Assembly: GCA_000403255.2 (NCBI GenBank)
Contig: KE159595.1
Span: 146,266-210,265 of the forward strand
Direction of reading: 5' to 3'
Origin: Lachnospiraceae bacterium 3-1
Lineage (GTDB): Bacteria; Bacillota; Clostridia; Lachnospirales; Lachnospiraceae
DNA: 64,000 bases
A model generated the notes under the pieces. That model did not search any database and was not told where the DNA came from. It saw only the letters and a program-made list of their open reading frames with translations. Each line of letters begins with the position of its first letter. Within the stretch, counting starts at the first letter, position 1. The translations under genes were made by a program, and so were the position numbers. Below, piece by piece: positions 29,197-39,749 of this stretch.

Positions 29197-30534
29197 ATGG
29201 AGAAAGAAACGGATGTTATAATTGTAGGCACAGGGGCAGCAGGGCTGTTTTGTGCATTGCAGTTGCCGGAAAGCAAGAAAATAACCATCATTACAAAGGA
29301 TGATGCCCAAAATAGTGATTCCTTTCTGGCACAAGGCGGTATCTGTGTCCTGCGGTCAGAAAAAGATTTTCATGAATATTTCGAAGATACCATGAAGGCA
29401 GGGCATTACAGGAATAATAAGGATTCCGTGGAAGTGATGATACGCAGTTCTGGCGAGGTTATTAATTTGCTGTTAGCGTACGGCGTAGAATTTGAACGTA
29501 GGAACGGGGAGCTGGTGTATACCAGGGAGGGTGGCCATTCCAGGCCAAGAATTTTGTTCCACGAAGATATTACTGGGAAGGAAATTACTGGGAAGCTGTT
29601 AGAACAGGTGAGAAAGCGTAAAAATATTTCCATTTATGAGCACACAGAGATGATAGACCTTCTCTGCAAGGACAATATCTGTTATGGAATTGTGGCAATA
29701 GACGACCAAGGAAAAGTATTACCGCTTCAGGCCAAGCATACGGTACTGGCATGCGGAGGCATTGGCGGCTTGTACCGTCATTCCACCAATTTTGCACATT
29801 TGACAGGAGATGGGATAGCTGTCGCGTTGCGCCATGGGATACATCTTCAGGATGTGAATTTTGTACAGATACATCCCACCACCTTATATTCCCAAAAACC
29901 AGGCAGAAGGTTTTTGATTTCTGAATCTGTCCGAGGAGAAGGTGCGATACTGTATAATGCAAAGATGGAGCGGTTTGTAGATGAGCTTTTGCCCAGGGAT
30001 GTGGTTACGGCTGCAATTGAGAAGCAGATGAAGGCAGACGGGAAGCCGTATGTTTGGCTGTCTATGGAAAGGATTGCCAAGGAAGATATTTTGAAACATT
30101 TCCCCAATATTTATCAAAGATGCTTGGAAGAGGGATATGATGTGACAAAAGAATGTATTCCGGTGGTGCCAGGACAGCATTATTTTATGGGAGGCATCCA
30201 GTCAGATCTGGAGGGCAGGACGTCTATGAAATGCCTTTATGCGGTGGGAGAAACAAGCTGCAATGGTGTACATGGAGCGAACCGTCTCGCCAGCAATTCT
30301 CTTTTGGAAAGCCTGGTATTTGCAGGACGGGCTGCCAGAAATATTGCATTAGAAGAGAAGAATGAAAAATCAACAGACGGCAGTGCACGATCTTTGACAG
30401 AATTGTTTTTGTCAGAAAATTATACGGATCAAAAAAAATTGCGCCAGGACAATAAAGAACTGGTTCGGCAAGAAATAGAGAGGATGAAAAAAGAATATGA
30501 ACAACAAGATAACCATGACGTTAAATGCGGATGA
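29197..30534 (+). CDS. nadB: L-aspartate oxidase
   Basis: NadB oxidises L-aspartate to iminoaspartate for quinolinate and NAD synthesis. The FAD-binding GTGAAGLFCALQLPE opens the protein, and SCNGVHGANRLASNSLLESL closes the FAD domain; the C-terminal helical region is short, as in other clostridial forms (445 residues). The ATG at 29197 follows TAGGTGGGGAC; the frame is open to 29161 but without support. It overlaps nadC by 38 bases. nadA, the quinolinate synthase gene usually with these two, is not in the window. Confidence 0.93.
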   Translation: MEKETDVIIVGTGAAGLFCALQLPESKKITIITKDDAQNSDSFLAQGGICVLRSEKDFHEYFEDTMKAGHYRNNKDSVEVMIRSSGEVINLLLAYGVEFERRNGELVYTREGGHSRPRILFHEDITGKEITGKLLEQVRKRKNISIYEHTEMIDLLCKDNICYGIVAIDDQGKVLPLQAKHTVLACGGIGGLYRHSTNFAHLTGDGIAVALRHGIHLQDVNFVQIHPTTLYSQKPGRRFLISESVRGEGAILYNAKMERFVDELLPRDVVTAAIEKQMKADGKPYVWLSMERIAKEDILKHFPNIYQRCLEEGYDVTKECIPVVPGQHYFMGGIQSDLEGRTSMKCLYAVGETSCNGVHGANRLASNSLLESLVFAGRAARNIALEEKNEKSTDGSARSLTELFLSENYTDQKKLRQDNKELVRQEIERMKKEYEQQDNHDVKCG

Positions 30535-31351
30535 GCTGATTTTACAGGCTTTGCGAGAAGATATTTCCAGTGAAGATGTTACTACCAATGCAGTAATGCC
30601 AAATGCCCGGAAGGGGGAAGCACAATTAATCTGCAAACAGGATGGAGTGCTGGCAGGGTTGTCTGTGTTCCAGCGGGTCTTTGAATTATTGGATGAATCG
30701 GTCTTTGTGGAATTTTATTTTTCTGATGGGGACAAAGTAAAAAAAGGAGACCTGATTGGAACAATAACAGGAGATATCCGGGCTATTTTGTCTGGGGAGC
30801 GGACTGCTTTGAATTATTTGCAGCGTATGAGCGGAATTGCTACTTATACGAATTCTATTGCTGAGCTTTTGAAGGGAAGCAAGGTAAAATTGCTGGATAC
30901 CAGAAAAACTACTCCAAACATGCGTATTTTTGAAAAATATTCCGTGAAAGTTGGCGGCGGCTACAATCACCGTTATAACCTTTCTGACGGAGTTTTGTTA
31001 AAGGACAATCATATTGGCGCAGCAGGCGGCGTAAAGGAAGCAGTGCTGATGGCAAAGGAGTACGCACCTTTTGTGCGGAAAATTGAAATTGAATGTGAGA
31101 CAGTGGAGATGGTGCAGGAAGCAGTGGAGGCAGGAGCTGACATTATTATGCTGGACAATATGACTGTGGAAGAAATGCAAAAAGCGATTGCGTATATTGA
31201 CGGAAGAGCGGAAATTGAGTGCTCCGGCAATGTAACTAAGGAAAATATTGAACATTACATATCCCTGGGAGTAGACTATATTTCCAGTGGTGCATTGACC
31301 CATTCAGCGCCAATTATGGATATTTCTTTGAAGAATCTTCATACTGTGTAA
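30497..31351 (+). CDS. nadC: Nicotinate-nucleotide pyrophosphorylase (quinolinate PRTase)
   Basis: NadC converts quinolinate and PRPP to nicotinate mononucleotide. Motifs: LNYLQRMSGIAT, the TRKTTPNMRIFEKYSVKVGG active-site region with catalytic basic residues, and LLKDNHI. The start at 30497 overlaps the end of nadB by 38 bases, and GAGAGG lies 13 bases before it; an internal ATG at 30515 lacks a ribosome site. 284 residues are typical. Confidence 0.95.
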   Translation: MNNKITMTLNADELILQALREDISSEDVTTNAVMPNARKGEAQLICKQDGVLAGLSVFQRVFELLDESVFVEFYFSDGDKVKKGDLIGTITGDIRAILSGERTALNYLQRMSGIATYTNSIAELLKGSKVKLLDTRKTTPNMRIFEKYSVKVGGGYNHRYNLSDGVLLKDNHIGAAGGVKEAVLMAKEYAPFVRKIEIECETVEMVQEAVEAGADIIMLDNMTVEEMQKAIAYIDGRAEIECSGNVTKENIEHYISLGVDYISSGALTHSAPIMDISLKNLHTV

Positions 31352-31366
31352 ATCGGGAGGTCTCAC

Positions 31367-31837
31367 ATGGATTACGAAGGAAGCAAATACGGACAGATCG
31401 CAGAAGAGAACTTTAAGAAAGGCTATAATTGCACCCAGGCAGTGGTCTTGGCTTTTTCAGATTTGTATGAGATGGACGAAAAAACAGCTGCAAGGCTTAG
31501 CTCCTCTTTTGGTGGGGGAATGGGCAGGCTGCGGGAGGTCTGTGGCTCTGTCAGCGGAATGTTTTTAGTAGCTGGAATGCTTTATGGATACGAAGAACCA
31601 AAGGATTCTCAGGGGAAAAAAGAGCATTATGAGAGAATTCAGCAGTTGGCCAAGTCATTTGAAGAGGAAAATGGTTCCATTGTTTGTCGGGAATTATTGG
31701 GATTGGACAGGAAAAAGGATGAGCCAGCGCCAGAGCAAAGAACAGAAGCATACTATAAAAAGCGTCCCTGTGCAAAATTAGTGTATTTGTCGGCTGCTAT
31801 TCTGGAGCAATATATGAAGGAGCATCCTTTGAATTAG
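31367..31837 (+). CDS. C_GCAxxG_C_C family protein (redox/split-Soret related)
   Basis: A 156-residue protein with the family's four-cysteine arrangement: KGYNCTQAVVLAF, then GGMGRLREVCGSVSGM, CRELLG and RPCAKLV. Family members are thought to bind metal clusters or act as redox proteins; function is not established. It follows nadC by 15 bases with an excellent AGGAGG-like site (CGGGAGG), so it is co-transcribed with nadBC, which hints at a redox or metal-cluster link to iminoaspartate/quinolinate synthesis, though this is only context. Confidence 0.85.
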   Translation: MDYEGSKYGQIAEENFKKGYNCTQAVVLAFSDLYEMDEKTAARLSSSFGGGMGRLREVCGSVSGMFLVAGMLYGYEEPKDSQGKKEHYERIQQLAKSFEEENGSIVCRELLGLDRKKDEPAPEQRTEAYYKKRPCAKLVYLSAAILEQYMKEHPLN

Positions 31838-31882
31838 TATGAGATAGTAGGTATAATATTATGTTTGGTATATAGGTGATTT

Positions 31883-31935
31883 GGAGCTCTTTCCTTGGCA
31901 AACAGTTTCGTGGTTTGTGTGAGGAAGAGAGCTCC
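31883..31935 (+). terminator. Hairpin, probable terminator of the nadBC operon
   Basis: GGAGCTCT then TTCCT pair with AGGAA and AGAGCTCC (one bulged G), with a loop of about 26 bases. The following TTAATTGTTG is only weakly T-rich. Confidence 0.5.
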
Positions 31936-32029
31936 TTAATTGTTGCCTGATTTACTGTAAAATGAAAATCTTTACGAATGCAATCCCCATTTGAAAATCT
32001 AAACTTTTTATAAAATATAAAAATGTATA

Positions 32030-32058
32030 TTGACAAAGAAAATGGGTAGTGCTAAATT
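32030..32058 (+). promoter_or_regulatory. Sigma-A promoter of groESL
   Basis: TTGACA, 17 bases, TAAATT. The CIRCE operator begins about nine bases downstream of the expected transcript start. Confidence 0.7.
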
Positions 32059-32073
32059 ATGTACATAAACAAA

Positions 32074-32100
32074 TTAGCACTCAATATAAATGAGTGCTAA
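32074..32100 (+). promoter_or_regulatory. CIRCE element (HrcA operator)
   Basis: TTAGCACTC, nine bases, GAGTGCTAA: an exact match to the CIRCE consensus, in the 5' leader of groES. HrcA should repress the operon and heat or GroEL titration relieve it. A third half-site, AGTGCTAA, lies at 32048-32055 across the -10 region. Confidence 0.97.
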
Positions 32101-32144
32101 TAACTAAAAGACTAATCATAAAATAGAAGAGATAACATAATTAA

Positions 32145-32453
<309 letters not shown>

Positions 32454-32549
32454 TATTTTGTTCTGGAAATGAAGGCAGAAGCTGTTGTAAGGTTGTTCTG
32501 TGAGATAAGCGAACAGAACTTAAAATAAAATAGGTAAAGATCATAATAA

Positions 32550-34190
<1,641 letters not shown>

Positions 34191-34208
34191 GTCCCTAATA
34201 CAATAAGA

Positions 34209-34254
34209 CAAAAAGGAACTGTGGAAGGCTAGAACTTCCTCAGTTCCTTTTTGT
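34209..34254 (+). terminator. Intrinsic terminator after groESL
   Basis: ACAAAAAGGAACTG pairs with CAGTTCCTTTTTGT, with an inner stem GGAAG/CTTCC. It is a strong hairpin with a T tract on the plus strand. Confidence 0.92.
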
Positions 34255-34358
34255 CTGGAAAGAATAGCTAAGAAAGAGATTTGTTTATTGACAGTCCGCG
34301 GATTATACAATAGAATTAATGAATAGGATTAAGAAAAATCAGAGGAGAATAAAGAGAA

Positions 34359-36476
34359 GTGAACAGTCAGCAAATCAGGAAATATGAAGCAATGGGATTT
34401 GATAAGGGTCAGATGGAGGCAATTCGTCAGGGACTGGAAAAAGGACTGGATGTATCCTGGTATACTTCAGTAAATTATGACTGGTTCCAAATGGAGGAAA
34501 TAAAAAAGGGGCTGGAATGGGGACTAGATGTGTCCGTCTATGCAAAAGCTGAGATTTCTTATGACCGAATGCGCCAGATCCGCAAAGCGTTGCGAGAAGG
34601 AATTGATTTATCCAGGCATCAGGAGCTGGAAGCAGGGTATCTGCGCCAAATCCGCAAAGCTGCATTGGGACATGTGGATATCTTTTCTTATATTGAAGAG
34701 GGATATGAGCCAGATCAGTTGGAAGAGATTCGTCTGGGTCTGGAACATAAGGCAGATATTACACCATATTTAATCAAGGAATTTTTAGGGGAGTCTTTAC
34801 GTGAAATTCGCCTGGGAGTGGAAGAAGGGCTGGATGTATTTGTGTACGCCAAAATTTATTTTGGCTGGCAGCAAATGCGTGAAATTCGTCTGGGTTTGGA
34901 ACAGCGTGTAGATGTATCCGTGTATGCCAGAGAGCTTTACCGCTGGCAGCAGATGCGGGAGATTCGTCTCGGCCTGGAGGAGGGGCTGGATGTATCTGCG
35001 TATCAAAGTATGATGTACTCTGCCAATGAAATGAAACAGATGCGCATTAAAATGCAAGAACAGAGGAAAGAGGAAGAAAGTACAGATTTACAGATAGAAA
35101 TGCTGGAAAAACAGGCAAGACTGGCATCGGAATGCATGGTAACAGTCAGTCAGGATAAAATGGAAGCATATGTCACCTTAGAAAAAGGGACATCCAAAAC
35201 TAAGAATGAAATTATGCGGCTTTTGGCCAAAGAGAATGTTTTGTTTGGAATACGGCAGGATAATATTGAGAAATATTTGAAGGAAGCAGAGCAGGGAACC
35301 AAACGTTTTCTTGCGGCTGAGGGTGTCCGGCCAGAACGTGGGAGAGATGGCTATTATGAGTTCTTTTTTCGAACAGGAATTCCTCAGATTCCCGCAATTC
35401 GAGAGGACGGCTCCATTGATTACCAGAATACCGTATATTTTGAGCAGGTACAAGCGGGGCAAGTCATTGCAGTGTACCATGAAGCCCAACCGGGCATCGG
35501 TGGAAGAACGGTAGACGGAACGGAGCTGCCAGCCCAGAGCGGACAAGAAAAGCAAATGTTGAAAGGAAGGGGATTTTTGCTTTCTCAGGATAAGAAGACT
35601 TATATTGCCCGAGAATCCGGAAAAATTGAATTGAAAAATAATGAAATTACCATTCAGCCTCTTCTTGTGGTTGGAGAAGTGACCATCTCCACGGGCAATC
35701 TGCGTTTTAACGGAAGCATTTGGGTACGTGGAAATGTAGGAAGCGGTGTGGTTATCCAGGCAAAGGATGAATTGATTATAGAAGGAAATGTGGAATCTGC
35801 CCATTTGCAGAGCGGAGGAAAAACGGTTATCAAAAAGGGTGTATCTGGTGGTGGACTGGCTGTAATTGAAGCAGGAGGGGACATCCATGGCAAATTTTTT
35901 GAAGGCGCTGCACTGGTGGCAAATGGAGAAATATGCGCCAATTATGTTATGAATAGCAACCTGGTAGCAGGAAAGCAAATTGTGATATCTGGAAGCAGAG
36001 GGGCAATTATTGGGGGAAATGCAGCGGCAGTTAATGGAATTTCGGCCCATCATATTGGAAACAGGGCAGGGCTGTTGACCAATCTTACCATTGGCATCAG
36101 TAAGGCTATGATTGAAAAAGAAGAAGAAGCAGAGATTAAGCTGAAAAAATTTCAGTCAGAATTGGAAATATTTGAGGAAGCCTACAAAAAACTTCAGAAG
36201 CAGTATCCGCCGGAGGTTCGAAATGGGATGGAGCTGTATCTTAAAGTGGAACAGGCCACTTATATTAAGCGTAAGCAGATGGAACAACAGGTAGAGCGAA
36301 CGAAAGAGCTGGAAGAAAGGCGCAAGAAAGCAAATGAAGCAAAGATGGTTGTATATGGGGTTCTAAACGCTGGGACTGTTGTTCAGATGAATGGTATGCA
36401 GTGGACGGCGGCCAGTTCTGTAAAAAATGTCACTGTGCGTTTATCCAATAAGGAAATAGGCGTATTTCGGAATTAA
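34359..36476 (+). CDS. FapA/DUF342 protein with N-terminal 26-residue repeats
   Basis: The 705-residue protein begins with about eight repeats of 25-27 residues (residues about 17-225) with the core pattern EIRLGLEEGLDVSVYA. Linker residues 226-290 are helical. The C-terminal half is a DUF342 (FapA) beta-helix: SGNLRFNGSIWVRGNVG-like turns, GAGSG-type rungs (VIQAKDELIIEGNV, GGKTVIKKGVSGGG) and a closing coiled coil (about 600-670). FapA-type proteins act in flagellar/polar or cell-envelope organisation in other bacteria; here no flagellar gene is near. The start is a GTG after AGAGGAGAATAAAG. It is followed 11 bases later by a response regulator, suggesting one operon. Confidence 0.85.
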   Translation: MNSQQIRKYEAMGFDKGQMEAIRQGLEKGLDVSWYTSVNYDWFQMEEIKKGLEWGLDVSVYAKAEISYDRMRQIRKALREGIDLSRHQELEAGYLRQIRKAALGHVDIFSYIEEGYEPDQLEEIRLGLEHKADITPYLIKEFLGESLREIRLGVEEGLDVFVYAKIYFGWQQMREIRLGLEQRVDVSVYARELYRWQQMREIRLGLEEGLDVSAYQSMMYSANEMKQMRIKMQEQRKEEESTDLQIEMLEKQARLASECMVTVSQDKMEAYVTLEKGTSKTKNEIMRLLAKENVLFGIRQDNIEKYLKEAEQGTKRFLAAEGVRPERGRDGYYEFFFRTGIPQIPAIREDGSIDYQNTVYFEQVQAGQVIAVYHEAQPGIGGRTVDGTELPAQSGQEKQMLKGRGFLLSQDKKTYIARESGKIELKNNEITIQPLLVVGEVTISTGNLRFNGSIWVRGNVGSGVVIQAKDELIIEGNVESAHLQSGGKTVIKKGVSGGGLAVIEAGGDIHGKFFEGAALVANGEICANYVMNSNLVAGKQIVISGSRGAIIGGNAAAVNGISAHHIGNRAGLLTNLTIGISKAMIEKEEEAEIKLKKFQSELEIFEEAYKKLQKQYPPEVRNGMELYLKVEQATYIKRKQMEQQVERTKELEERRKKANEAKMVVYGVLNAGTVVQMNGMQWTAASSVKNVTVRLSNKEIGVFRN

Positions 36477-36487
36477 GGAGGAAGAAT

Positions 36488-37591
36488 ATGAACCGTCATA
36501 AAATATTGGTTGTAGACGACCTGGAAAGCAACCGTTTGATTTTGGCAGAAATCTTTCGCAGTGACTATCAGATTCTTGAAGCGTCAGATACCAAAACGGC
36601 ATTGAAGATAATGGGAAATAACTTTTCTGAAATTGCGGCAGTTCTTTTGGACTGGCATTTGTCAGGAGAAGATGGAAGCAAAGTGCTGGAAGTGATGAAG
36701 AAGAAAGGGTGGATGGACCATATTCCCACACTGGTAGTTACAGCAGAACAGTCAGTAGAAACCGAGAGAATATGTATTGGGCTGGGGGCAGCGGATATGA
36801 TTCGCAAACCCTTTGACCGGGATGTGGTGAAAAAGCGGGTGGATAATAATATCACGTTGTACCAGCATAAAAATCACATGGAGGAAAAGGTACAGGAGCA
36901 GAATCAGCTTTTACGTAAACAGTATGCAGTCCTTAAGGCCCAATCAGAAAAATTAAAGAAGTCCAGTCAGCAGATGATAGATATTGTTTGTAATATTTTG
37001 GAACATTATTATCCTGAATTTGATGGGAATACTAAGACAGTAAGACAGCTTACCAAGATTATCGGACAAAAGGTGCAGGTGCATTATCCAGAATATCGTC
37101 TGACGGATGAGGATGTGGATGTAATAGCCGAATTGTCGTCTCTGCGGGATATTGGAAAATTGTTAATTTCAGATCATGTGCTTTTTAAGCCAGCAAAGCT
37201 TACCAAAGAGGAAAATGAATATATGAAATCCCACACCTCCAAAGGCTGTGAGATTATGAAGATGATGAAAGGAATCCAGACGCCGGAGGATTATAAAAAA
37301 AGCATGGAAATTTGCCGATATCATCATGAACGGTATGATGGAAGAGGATATCCAGAAGGGCTGAAAGGAGATGAAATACCGATTTCCGCCCAGATTGTGT
37401 CTGTGGTGGACGCCTATCATGCACTGATCAGCGAACGTATTTATAAGCGTTCTTATTCCAAGGAGGAAGCATATTATATGATTCTGGGTGGTGAATGTGG
37501 AATTTTTTCACCTAAAATCATGGAGTGTTTCCGTATGTCCAGAAAAGAAATAGAGACCATAGAGGAAAAAGAAAGTGAGAATAAAGAATGA
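36488..37591 (+). CDS. Response regulator with degenerate HD-GYP domain
   Basis: A REC domain (residues 1-125; Asp 10, Asp 11, phospho-acceptor Asp 55, Lys 107) joined by a coiled coil to an HD-GYP domain (about 165-355). HD-GYP proteins hydrolyse cyclic di-GMP. The diagnostic HHERYDGRGYPEGLKG is present, but the catalytic HD dyad is RD (LRDIGK, Arg 220-Asp 221), so the first metal-binding histidine is missing. It may be an inactive binding protein or a variant enzyme. The start follows AAGGAGGAAGAAT. Its stop overlaps the Hpt gene start (ATGA), indicating direct coupling. Confidence 0.9.
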   Translation: MNRHKILVVDDLESNRLILAEIFRSDYQILEASDTKTALKIMGNNFSEIAAVLLDWHLSGEDGSKVLEVMKKKGWMDHIPTLVVTAEQSVETERICIGLGAADMIRKPFDRDVVKKRVDNNITLYQHKNHMEEKVQEQNQLLRKQYAVLKAQSEKLKKSSQQMIDIVCNILEHYYPEFDGNTKTVRQLTKIIGQKVQVHYPEYRLTDEDVDVIAELSSLRDIGKLLISDHVLFKPAKLTKEENEYMKSHTSKGCEIMKMMKGIQTPEDYKKSMEICRYHHERYDGRGYPEGLKGDEIPISAQIVSVVDAYHALISERIYKRSYSKEEAYYMILGGECGIFSPKIMECFRMSRKEIETIEEKESENKE

Positions 37592-37944
37592 ATCAAGAGA
37601 TAAAGGCAGCATTGGAAGCTGCAGGAGTGAATATAGAAGAGGCATTATCACGGTTAATGAATAATGAAATGCTCTTAAAGCGGCTTTTGTTGAAATTTAA
37701 AGACGACAAGAATTTTGCAGGATTGGAGCAGGCAGTATTAGAGAAAAAGTATGAAGATGCCTTTCACTGTGCCCATACACTAAAAGGCGTGGCCGGAAAT
37801 CTGGGTCTCGAAAAGCTGATGAATGCAGATATTGCTGTGGTGGAAAAGCTTCGCTGCCAGAATTTTGAAGGCTTGGAAGAGGAACTGGAAAAGGTTCGGG
37901 AAGCCTATACACAGGTGATGGAAATCATTGAGCGAATGGAATAG
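37588..37944 (+). CDS. Hpt-domain phosphotransfer protein
   Basis: A 118-residue single-domain histidine phosphotransfer protein. The phospho-acceptor His 63 is in the canonical AHTLKGVAGNLG motif, within a four-helix bundle. Hpt proteins pass phosphate between a hybrid kinase and a response regulator. The ATGA overlap with the REC-HD-GYP gene indicates that the two proteins act together; no histidine kinase is encoded nearby. Confidence 0.92.
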   Translation: MNQEIKAALEAAGVNIEEALSRLMNNEMLLKRLLLKFKDDKNFAGLEQAVLEKKYEDAFHCAHTLKGVAGNLGLEKLMNADIAVVEKLRCQNFEGLEEELEKVREAYTQVMEIIERME

Positions 37945-38018
37945 CAGAAGCTTATAAGAAATAAAATAAAGCTTATTTGGAAACATAGGTTTTATCATCG
38001 TAAAGGAGGACAATTCAG

Positions 38019-38891
38019 GTGGGAAAAATTGCAGTTGTAACAGACAGTAACAGCGGAATTACCCAAAAAGAGGCAAAAGAATATGGAGTAAATGTGTTGC
38101 CTATGCCGTTTTTTATCAATGGAGAAACGTATTTTGAGGATATTGATTTAACCCAGGAACAGTTTTATGAGAAGCTGGAGGGAAATGCAGAGATTTCCAC
38201 TTCCATGCCAGCCGTAGGTTCTGTTACAGATTTATGGGATAAATTATTGGAGGAATATGAGGAAATTGTGCACATTCCCATGTCAAGCGGGCTGAGTAGC
38301 TCCTGTGAGACAGCTTTTGTATTGGCGCATGAATATGAAGGAAAGGTTCAGGTAGTGGATAATCAGCGTATTTCCGTTACTCAGAAGCAGTCGGTATTGG
38401 ATGCAGTAGAATTAGTAAAACAAGGAAAGAATGCGGAAGAGATTAAGAAGTATCTGGAAGAAACTAAGTTTGATTCCAGCATTTACATTATGGTAGATAC
38501 ACTGGCTTACCTGAAAAAAGGCGGAAGAATTACGCCAGCGGCTGCAGCTCTTGGAACATTGTTAAAATTAAAACCAGTGCTCCAGATTCAGGGAGAGAAG
38601 CTGGATGCCTTTGCAAAAGCCAGGACTGTAAAGCAGGCAAAAAATATTATGATCGATGCGGTGAAAAATGATTTTACCAAACGATTTGGAGATGAGGCAG
38701 GAGAAAATATGCATCTTTATATTGCCTATACCAAAGATAGGGAGACAGCTTTAGACTTTAAGAGCCAGGTAGAAGAGGCATTTCCCAAAGGAGAGGTTAC
38801 CATGGTAGATCCCCTTTCTTTAAGTGTGGCATGCCATATCGGGCCAGGTTCTCTAGCCCTTGCCTGTGCAAAGAAGCTTCCAACAGTATAA
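38019..38891 (+). CDS. DegV family fatty acid-binding protein
   Basis: The 290-residue DegV protein binds a fatty acid and in Firmicutes of the FakB type presents it to the FakA kinase. Signature segments are TDSNSGI near the N terminus, FYEKLEGNAEISTSMPAVG (a Ser-rich loop), MSSGLSSSCE and LKKGGRITPAAAALG. The start is a GTG with AAAGGAGG ten bases before it. No fakA is adjacent. It is followed by a terminator at 38915. Confidence 0.92.
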   Translation: MGKIAVVTDSNSGITQKEAKEYGVNVLPMPFFINGETYFEDIDLTQEQFYEKLEGNAEISTSMPAVGSVTDLWDKLLEEYEEIVHIPMSSGLSSSCETAFVLAHEYEGKVQVVDNQRISVTQKQSVLDAVELVKQGKNAEEIKKYLEETKFDSSIYIMVDTLAYLKKGGRITPAAAALGTLLKLKPVLQIQGEKLDAFAKARTVKQAKNIMIDAVKNDFTKRFGDEAGENMHLYIAYTKDRETALDFKSQVEEAFPKGEVTMVDPLSLSVACHIGPGSLALACAKKLPTV

Positions 38892-38914
38892 ATAATTGGC
38901 TATGGAGTAATATG

Positions 38915-38960
38915 TACCAGGCGGTCAGATTTACCATTGGATAAATCTGGCTGCCTGGTA
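38915..38960. terminator. Bidirectional hairpin between degV and the TRIC gene
   Basis: TACCAGGCgGtCAGATTTA pairs with TAAATCTGgCtGCCTGGTA across an eight-base loop. It lies between two convergent genes; T-rich sequence flanks it on both sides only weakly. Confidence 0.65.
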
Positions 38961-38997
38961 TATGTTTCGAGTATATTTCGATTTTATCAGAAGGTAT

Positions 38998-39648
38998 TTA
39001 CCGGATGCGGGGAAGGTTCCAGTGGTAATGAGCTGCCAATAAACGGAGCACCACCACGGCCCCAGAGCTTATGAGCATAGCTGCAAGGTCTGGAATCAGC
39101 CCATATAGAAAGACATAGAGAAATGCTCCTATCAGTGCGGCACAAGCATACACATGCTTGATAAAGACGAAAGGGGTATTCCCAGCCATGATATCCCGCA
39201 TCATACCGCCACCGATTCCAGTCACCACGCCTACGAAGACCCAAAGGAACAGGTTGTGAACATGGCTGTTTTCCAGTTCCATGGCGGTGCGGATACCCAT
39301 GACAGTGAAAATGCCAAGGCCGACAGCATCCAATGTGCTCATCAGTCGTTCATACCGCTCCAGAAAAGTGCTTTCCAGCAGTTCTTTTTTTAGATAGAAT
39401 ACAAAAAACAACAGGCAGGAGGTTAGGATGGCAGTCCCTACATAGGAGAGGTTTTGGAACATCTTAGGAGGATGGATACCTAAAAGGAGATCACGTATGC
39501 ATCCGCCGCCTACCGCAGTGGTGATGCCTAGTACATTGACGCCGAAAATATCCATATTTTTTCGGATTCCCAGCATAGCGCCAGAAGAAGCGAATGCAAT
39601 TGTGCCGATAATTTCCAATAAGAAAATAAAAAAATCTGAGTGAATCAT
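38998..39648 (-). CDS. TRIC cation channel family (UPF0126) membrane protein
   Basis: A 216-residue membrane protein with seven hydrophobic segments and two internally repeated halves, each with the GxGGGxxRD signature (AVGGGCIRDLLLG, GIGGGMMRDIMAG). Prokaryotic members of this family form trimeric potassium/cation channels. It has its own promoter on the minus strand (39682-39710) and a ribosome site AAAAAGGAGTC. Confidence 0.92.
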   Translation of the reverse strand: MIHSDFFIFLLEIIGTIAFASSGAMLGIRKNMDIFGVNVLGITTAVGGGCIRDLLLGIHPPKMFQNLSYVGTAILTSCLLFFVFYLKKELLESTFLERYERLMSTLDAVGLGIFTVMGIRTAMELENSHVHNLFLWVFVGVVTGIGGGMMRDIMAGNTPFVFIKHVYACAALIGAFLYVFLYGLIPDLAAMLISSGAVVVLRLLAAHYHWNLPRIR

Positions 39649-39681
39649 AGAAGAGACTCCTTTTTGAATTTAAGTTGTTAT

Positions 39682-39710
39682 ATTATACCTGATATAGTCT
39701 GAAAATACAA
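39682..39710 (-). promoter_or_regulatory. Sigma-A promoter for the TRIC gene
   Basis: On the minus strand TTGTAT, 17 bases, TATAAT. It ends 34 bases before the start codon. Confidence 0.7.
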
Positions 39711-39749
39711 TTACAAATCCGCAGATAGGATAAAAGGAAAAATATTTCA

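Noticed and set aside
35178-36053. Long minus-strand frame of 291 residues
   Set aside because: It is antisense to the FapA-like gene, has no ribosome site or coherent domain, and is a shadow frame.
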